Below the pieces are notes generated by a model, which was not told the origin of the DNA, did not search any database, and saw nothing but the letters and a program-made list of their open reading frames with translations. This document shows positions 6,356 through 8,103 of a stretch of DNA of 8,103 nt, in pieces. Positions within the stretch are counted from its first letter, which is position 1. Each line of letters opens with the position of its first letter. The position numbers and the translations under genes are program-made. Origin of the DNA: DUNY01 sp964520055 (GTDB lineage Bacteria; Bacillota; Thermosediminibacteria; Thermosediminibacterales; Tepidanaerobacteraceae); assembly GCA_964520055.1 (NCBI GenBank), contig CAZFME010000100.1:1-8103 (forward strand), in the 5' to 3' direction.

Positions 6356-7288
6356 TCTCTTTACTGCTATGGCAATGGTGCCTATTCCTCCAGGTAATTC
6401 CGGCTTAATTGCAAGATTAACATCTGGAGTTCCCTTGATGTTTACATAATCTCCGGTTTCCACATTCTCCAATTCAGGGCGTATCTGCTGTGGGTGTTCC
6501 AAGACAATAACCGGTTCGCCTTTATGTTGACCTATGGCGATGTGGCGACACCCTGCCACCATACCCGGTTTAACTTTGACATAAGGTGTCTCCCGATAAG
6601 TTTTGGATATTATGGGTTCCCTTATATGTTTTATTTCATCGACCTCAAGTCCCAATGCTCTAGAAATAAGAGTTATAGACTCGTTAAACCCAATATGTCC
6701 TACAATGCTGTTATTTTCTAGGCCTTTCTTGAAATCTTCAACGGTTGTTCCTACACCCTGACTCCTCATCACAGTAGTTCCAAATGGCGAAAGGTCATTT
6801 ATCCTACGGGCTGTGATTTTTTTAACATCCATGCATACACCGCTCAATGCTATGATAAGTGTATCCAATACAAAGCCTGGGTTTATCCCAGTCCCTAAAA
6901 CCGATACATCATACTCTTTCGCTAGTCTGTCGATTTCTTCCGACAATTTTGGCTCACTACAATCCGGGCATGCCATCTCTTCTGCAATCGCTATTACATT
7001 TTTGCCACTCTCCACTATTTTCTGTATCTGGGGAAAGACTCCTGCTACATGGGACGAAGTGGCCAGCAGTACTATATCGGCTTTTTTACTCAAAACTTCG
7101 TCTGCATCGCATGAAACCAAAAGCCCTATTTTATCAAGCCCCAGTAATTCACCAATATCTTTGCCACTTTTCTCAGGCCTTGAGGCTATTGCTCCAACTA
7201 TTTCCAATCCCTTTTTCTCTAAAATCATTTTAACCATGCCGCTACCCATGGCACCAAGACCCCAGATGATAACTTTTACGTTTTCCAT
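6281..7288 (-). CDS. ord: 2,4-diaminopentanoate dehydrogenase, interrupted; N-terminal 311 residues plus false tail
   Basis: Ord oxidatively deaminates 2,4-diaminopentanoate with NAD(P)+ to 2-amino-4-ketopentanoate, the step between OraSE and OrtAB. The N-terminus has the dinucleotide-binding glycine motif WGLGAMGSGM (residues 9-18). A family-like LGTGINPGFVLD segment follows in the middle (near 131-142). CPDC at 107-110 gives a CxxC pair whose role I do not know. The genuine sequence ends at AIAVKR (Arg311). The last 24 residues come from the foreign segment and should not be trusted; the true C-terminus is encoded at 6114-6227. The start chosen is the ATG at 7288, 8 bases after AAAGGAG. The upstream in-frame ATG at 7294 is only 2 bases from it, too close. 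As the operon's first gene it is controlled by the sigma-54 promoter. If the break is real, the cell lacks intact Ord from this locus. Confidence 0.88.
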   Translation of the reverse strand: MENVKVIIWGLGAMGSGMVKMILEKKGLEIVGAIASRPEKSGKDIGELLGLDKIGLLVSCDADEVLSKKADIVLLATSSHVAGVFPQIQKIVESGKNVIAIAEEMACPDCSEPKLSEEIDRLAKEYDVSVLGTGINPGFVLDTLIIALSGVCMDVKKITARRINDLSPFGTTVMRSQGVGTTVEDFKKGLENNSIVGHIGFNESITLISRALGLEVDEIKHIREPIISKTYRETPYVKVKPGMVAGCRHIAIGQHKGEPVIVLEHPQQIRPELENVETGDYVNIKGTPDVNLAIKPELPGGIGTIAIAVKRIIIVQIDFETLKPSHFFVLKIMKY

Positions 7289-7296
7289 ACACATCG

Positions 7297-7303
7297 CTCC
7301 TTT
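7297..7303 (-). promoter_or_regulatory. Ribosome binding site of ord, decides its start
   Basis: AAAGGAG is 8 bases from the ATG at 7288 and only 2 bases from the ATG at 7294, so it favours the shorter protein starting MENVKVIIWG. Confidence 0.7.
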
Positions 7304-7336
7304 ATCAAATACTATTTTTTCGTAAAAACTCTTACT

Positions 7337-7360
7337 ATCAATATATCAACATACCAACAT
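7337..7360 (-). repeat. Three imperfect 8-base tandem repeats in the ord leader
   Basis: On the minus strand ATGTTGGT (7360-7353), ATGTTGAT (7352-7345) and ATATTGAT (7344-7337) follow one another without gaps. They cover the predicted transcription start near 7358 and the first part of the roughly 70-base leader. They might bind a regulator or be a simple-sequence accident. Confidence 0.5.
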
Positions 7361-7368
7361 ATTTTAGT

Positions 7369-7384
7369 AGCAAAATTCATGCCA
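7369..7384 (-). promoter_or_regulatory. Sigma-54 (-24/-12) promoter of the ornithine operon
   Basis: The minus strand reads TGGCATGAATTTTGCT. Against the sigma-54 consensus TGGCACG-N4-TTGCW there is a single mismatch (T for C in CACG). The invariant GG (7383-7382) and GC (7371-7370) are 12 bases apart, as required. Transcription should start near 7358, about 70 bases before ord. Such promoters need an ATP-driven enhancer-binding protein, and the paired repeats upstream fit as its sites. Control of Stickland amino-acid genes by sigma-54 activators is known in clostridia. No activator gene lies in this window. Confidence 0.85.
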
Positions 7385-7424
7385 TATATAATTTAACCTT
7401 ATACCCCATAAATAGACGGTAATA

Positions 7425-7444
7425 TGAAGCAAGTTTTTTTGCAG
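7425..7444 (-). promoter_or_regulatory. Putative activator site, promoter-proximal copy
   Basis: CTGCAAAAAAACTTGCTTCA on the minus strand matches the copy at 7453-7472 in 17 of its first 18 bases. The copies repeat every 28 bases. Each contains GCAA and TTGC arms around an A-tract, a partial dyad. The site ends about 55 bases upstream of the -12 element, within the usual range for enhancer-binding-protein sites of sigma-54 promoters. Confidence 0.65.
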
Positions 7445-7452
7445 TAGGTATG

Positions 7453-7472
7453 TAAAGCAATTTTTTTTGCAG
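7453..7472 (-). promoter_or_regulatory. Putative activator site, promoter-distal copy
   Basis: CTGCAAAAAAAATTGCTTTA on the minus strand is the second copy of the repeat, roughly 95-114 bases upstream of the predicted transcription start. Two same-direction dyads beside a sigma-54 promoter are typical of cooperative binding by an activator. The A-tract might also bend the DNA. Confidence 0.65.
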
Positions 7473-7622
7473 CAAATAAACTGTGGCATTCTTATAACTA
7501 TACTATTTATTCTATATCTTTGCTTATGCCTTTATTATTTGGTTCCGATGCAAGGATTGAGTTTTTTTAAATTGTTCAATATCCATCTTTGAAGGGTATT
7601 TATGTAATATCATGTCTGTAAA
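7473..7622. other. Intergenic DNA upstream of the activator sites, nothing recognised
   Basis: This covers the space between the distal activator site and the aminotransferase remnant. I see no frame of useful length, no clear terminator for the remnant and no second promoter. Confidence 0.5.
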
Positions 7623-7915
7623 CTATAAAACTAAGAGGAGACGCTGAAATTCTTTTAAACCTTTTCTTAATATAGCGGCATTTTCTTGATGCCTGCTGTG
7701 TCTTTGTTCAAAACCTTCTTCTTTTATGGCTTCAAGGCTCTTCTTTAAAGCAAAAACCAGATTTACAGCCATTGTTATACTGTAAGGCTGAAAGTCTGCT
7801 TGCTCTTTGTTAAACTTATCCCAAATGTTTAGGCTTGCATACCATCCAGGTATAGGTTGGTTCTTTTAATAAACTCCAGCAAAGCTTTGCCACAAACCGA
7901 CGAGACCGATAGAAA
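7623..7915 (-). pseudogene. Decayed C-terminal part of a class V PLP aminotransferase
   Basis: From 7865 to the TAG at 7625-7623 the minus strand is open for 80 residues, starting KNQPIPGWYASLNIWDKF and later containing YSITMAVNLVFAL, LEAIKEEGFEQR and ENAAILRKGLKEF. This pattern of PGWY..L..W, P(Y)..TM..NL.YAL..AL..I.EEG and R..A..LR.GL is that of the C-terminal domain of serine-pyruvate/alanine-glyoxylate-type class V aminotransferases. Upstream, a TAA at 7868-7866 blocks the frame. The bases to about 7915 show family-like pieces in two other frames (LVSIG, and SVSSVCGKALLEFIKR), so there appear to be frameshifts. The end is also cut short after QRLLLVL. The PLP-lysine domain is absent from the window. 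It is not part of the ornithine operon and lies upstream of its promoter. Confidence 0.7.
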
Positions 7916-7923
7916 CCAATGAA

Positions 7924-8103
7924 TTAATTTTCAAAATTACACTGTAAACTTATTCGGTTCAAACTCTCCTGCGTATTTCTCTTACAAGAGCGACATTTTG
8001 AAATATACCAGGATAATGGGGCCTGTCTAATAAACGGTTCTAAACACCATGTTAAATTCACATAATCTTTCCCTGTCAGTAATGAAGGTATTGAATGAAG
8101 CCC
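7924..8103 (-). CDS. Doubtful open frame running off the right edge
   Basis: The minus strand is open for 59 residues from the window edge to a TAA at 7926-7924. It includes SKCRSCKR, a CxxC pair, and a further Cys near the end (LQCNFEN). No start is visible, so it would be the 3' end of a gene. I do not recognise it. A frame of this length can occur by chance, and the neighbouring DNA is pseudogenic, so it may be another remnant or non-coding. Confidence 0.2.
   Translation of the reverse strand, partial: GLHSIPSLLTGKDYVNLTWCLEPFIRQAPLSWYISKCRSCKRNTQESLNRISLQCNFEN

Noticed and set aside
7289..7294. ATG at 7294 as the start of ord
   Set aside because: It is only 2 bases from AAAGGAG, while the in-frame ATG at 7288 is 8 bases away.
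6494..7325. Plus-strand open frames opposite ord, up to 170 residues
   Set aside because: Antisense shadows of ord; their translations are Ser/Pro/Ile-rich with no recognised motif.
7425..7472. CRISPR-like or mobile-element repeat
   Set aside because: There are only two copies with an 8-base interval, and their placement upstream of a sigma-54 promoter is better explained as activator sites.

Overview
The window looks like a chromosomal piece of an anaerobic, amino-acid-fermenting Firmicute of the class Clostridia. The reasons are AT-rich spacers, strong GGAGG-type ribosome binding sites, tightly overlapping genes and, above all, the gene content: the ornithine-oxidising branch of Stickland-type fermentation. 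I cannot name the genus from sequence alone.

Layout. All recognised genes lie on the minus strand and read from right to left. About 7288 to 308 is one operon in the order ord - ortA - ortB - oraS - oraE - GlmL-like ATPase. D-ornithine is converted by the B12/PLP enzyme OraS-OraE to 2,4-diaminopentanoate. Ord oxidatively deaminates this to 2-amino-4-ketopentanoate, and OrtA-OrtB cleave that with CoA to acetyl-CoA and D-alanine. The last gene is an ASKHA-fold ATPase of the MutL/GlmL family, probably a chaperone or reactivase for the cobalamin enzyme. The ord/ortA, ortA/ortB and oraS/oraE junctions overlap (TAATG, ATGA, ATGA), so translation is probably coupled within each enzyme. A hairpin plus T-run at 262-289 ends the operon.

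Control region (about 7300-7475). Upstream of ord there is a near-consensus sigma-54 (-24/-12) promoter at 7369-7384. Two direct copies of a TGCAA(N)nTTGC-type 20-mer lie about 55-100 bp further upstream, the usual place for an enhancer-binding-protein site. This is the clearest regulatory signal in the window.

Main anomaly. ord is broken. After Arg311 the frame runs into about 117 bases that do not belong to the gene, followed by ten Ns (6229-6238). The missing C-terminal 37 residues then resume at 6227 and end at 6114, overlapping the ortA start. Either an insertion element sits here and was collapsed into a scaffold gap, or the contig end is misassembled. A gene call ending at 6281 therefore has a false C-terminus.

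Flanks. Right of the control region (7623 to about 7915) is the decayed C-terminal part of a class V PLP aminotransferase with frame breaks. A doubtful 59-residue open frame follows at the right edge. At the left edge (1-13) the first four codons of another minus-strand gene appear, with a possible sigma-A promoter at 68-97. Ornithine racemase, an ornithine transporter and the expected sigma-54 activator are not in the window.
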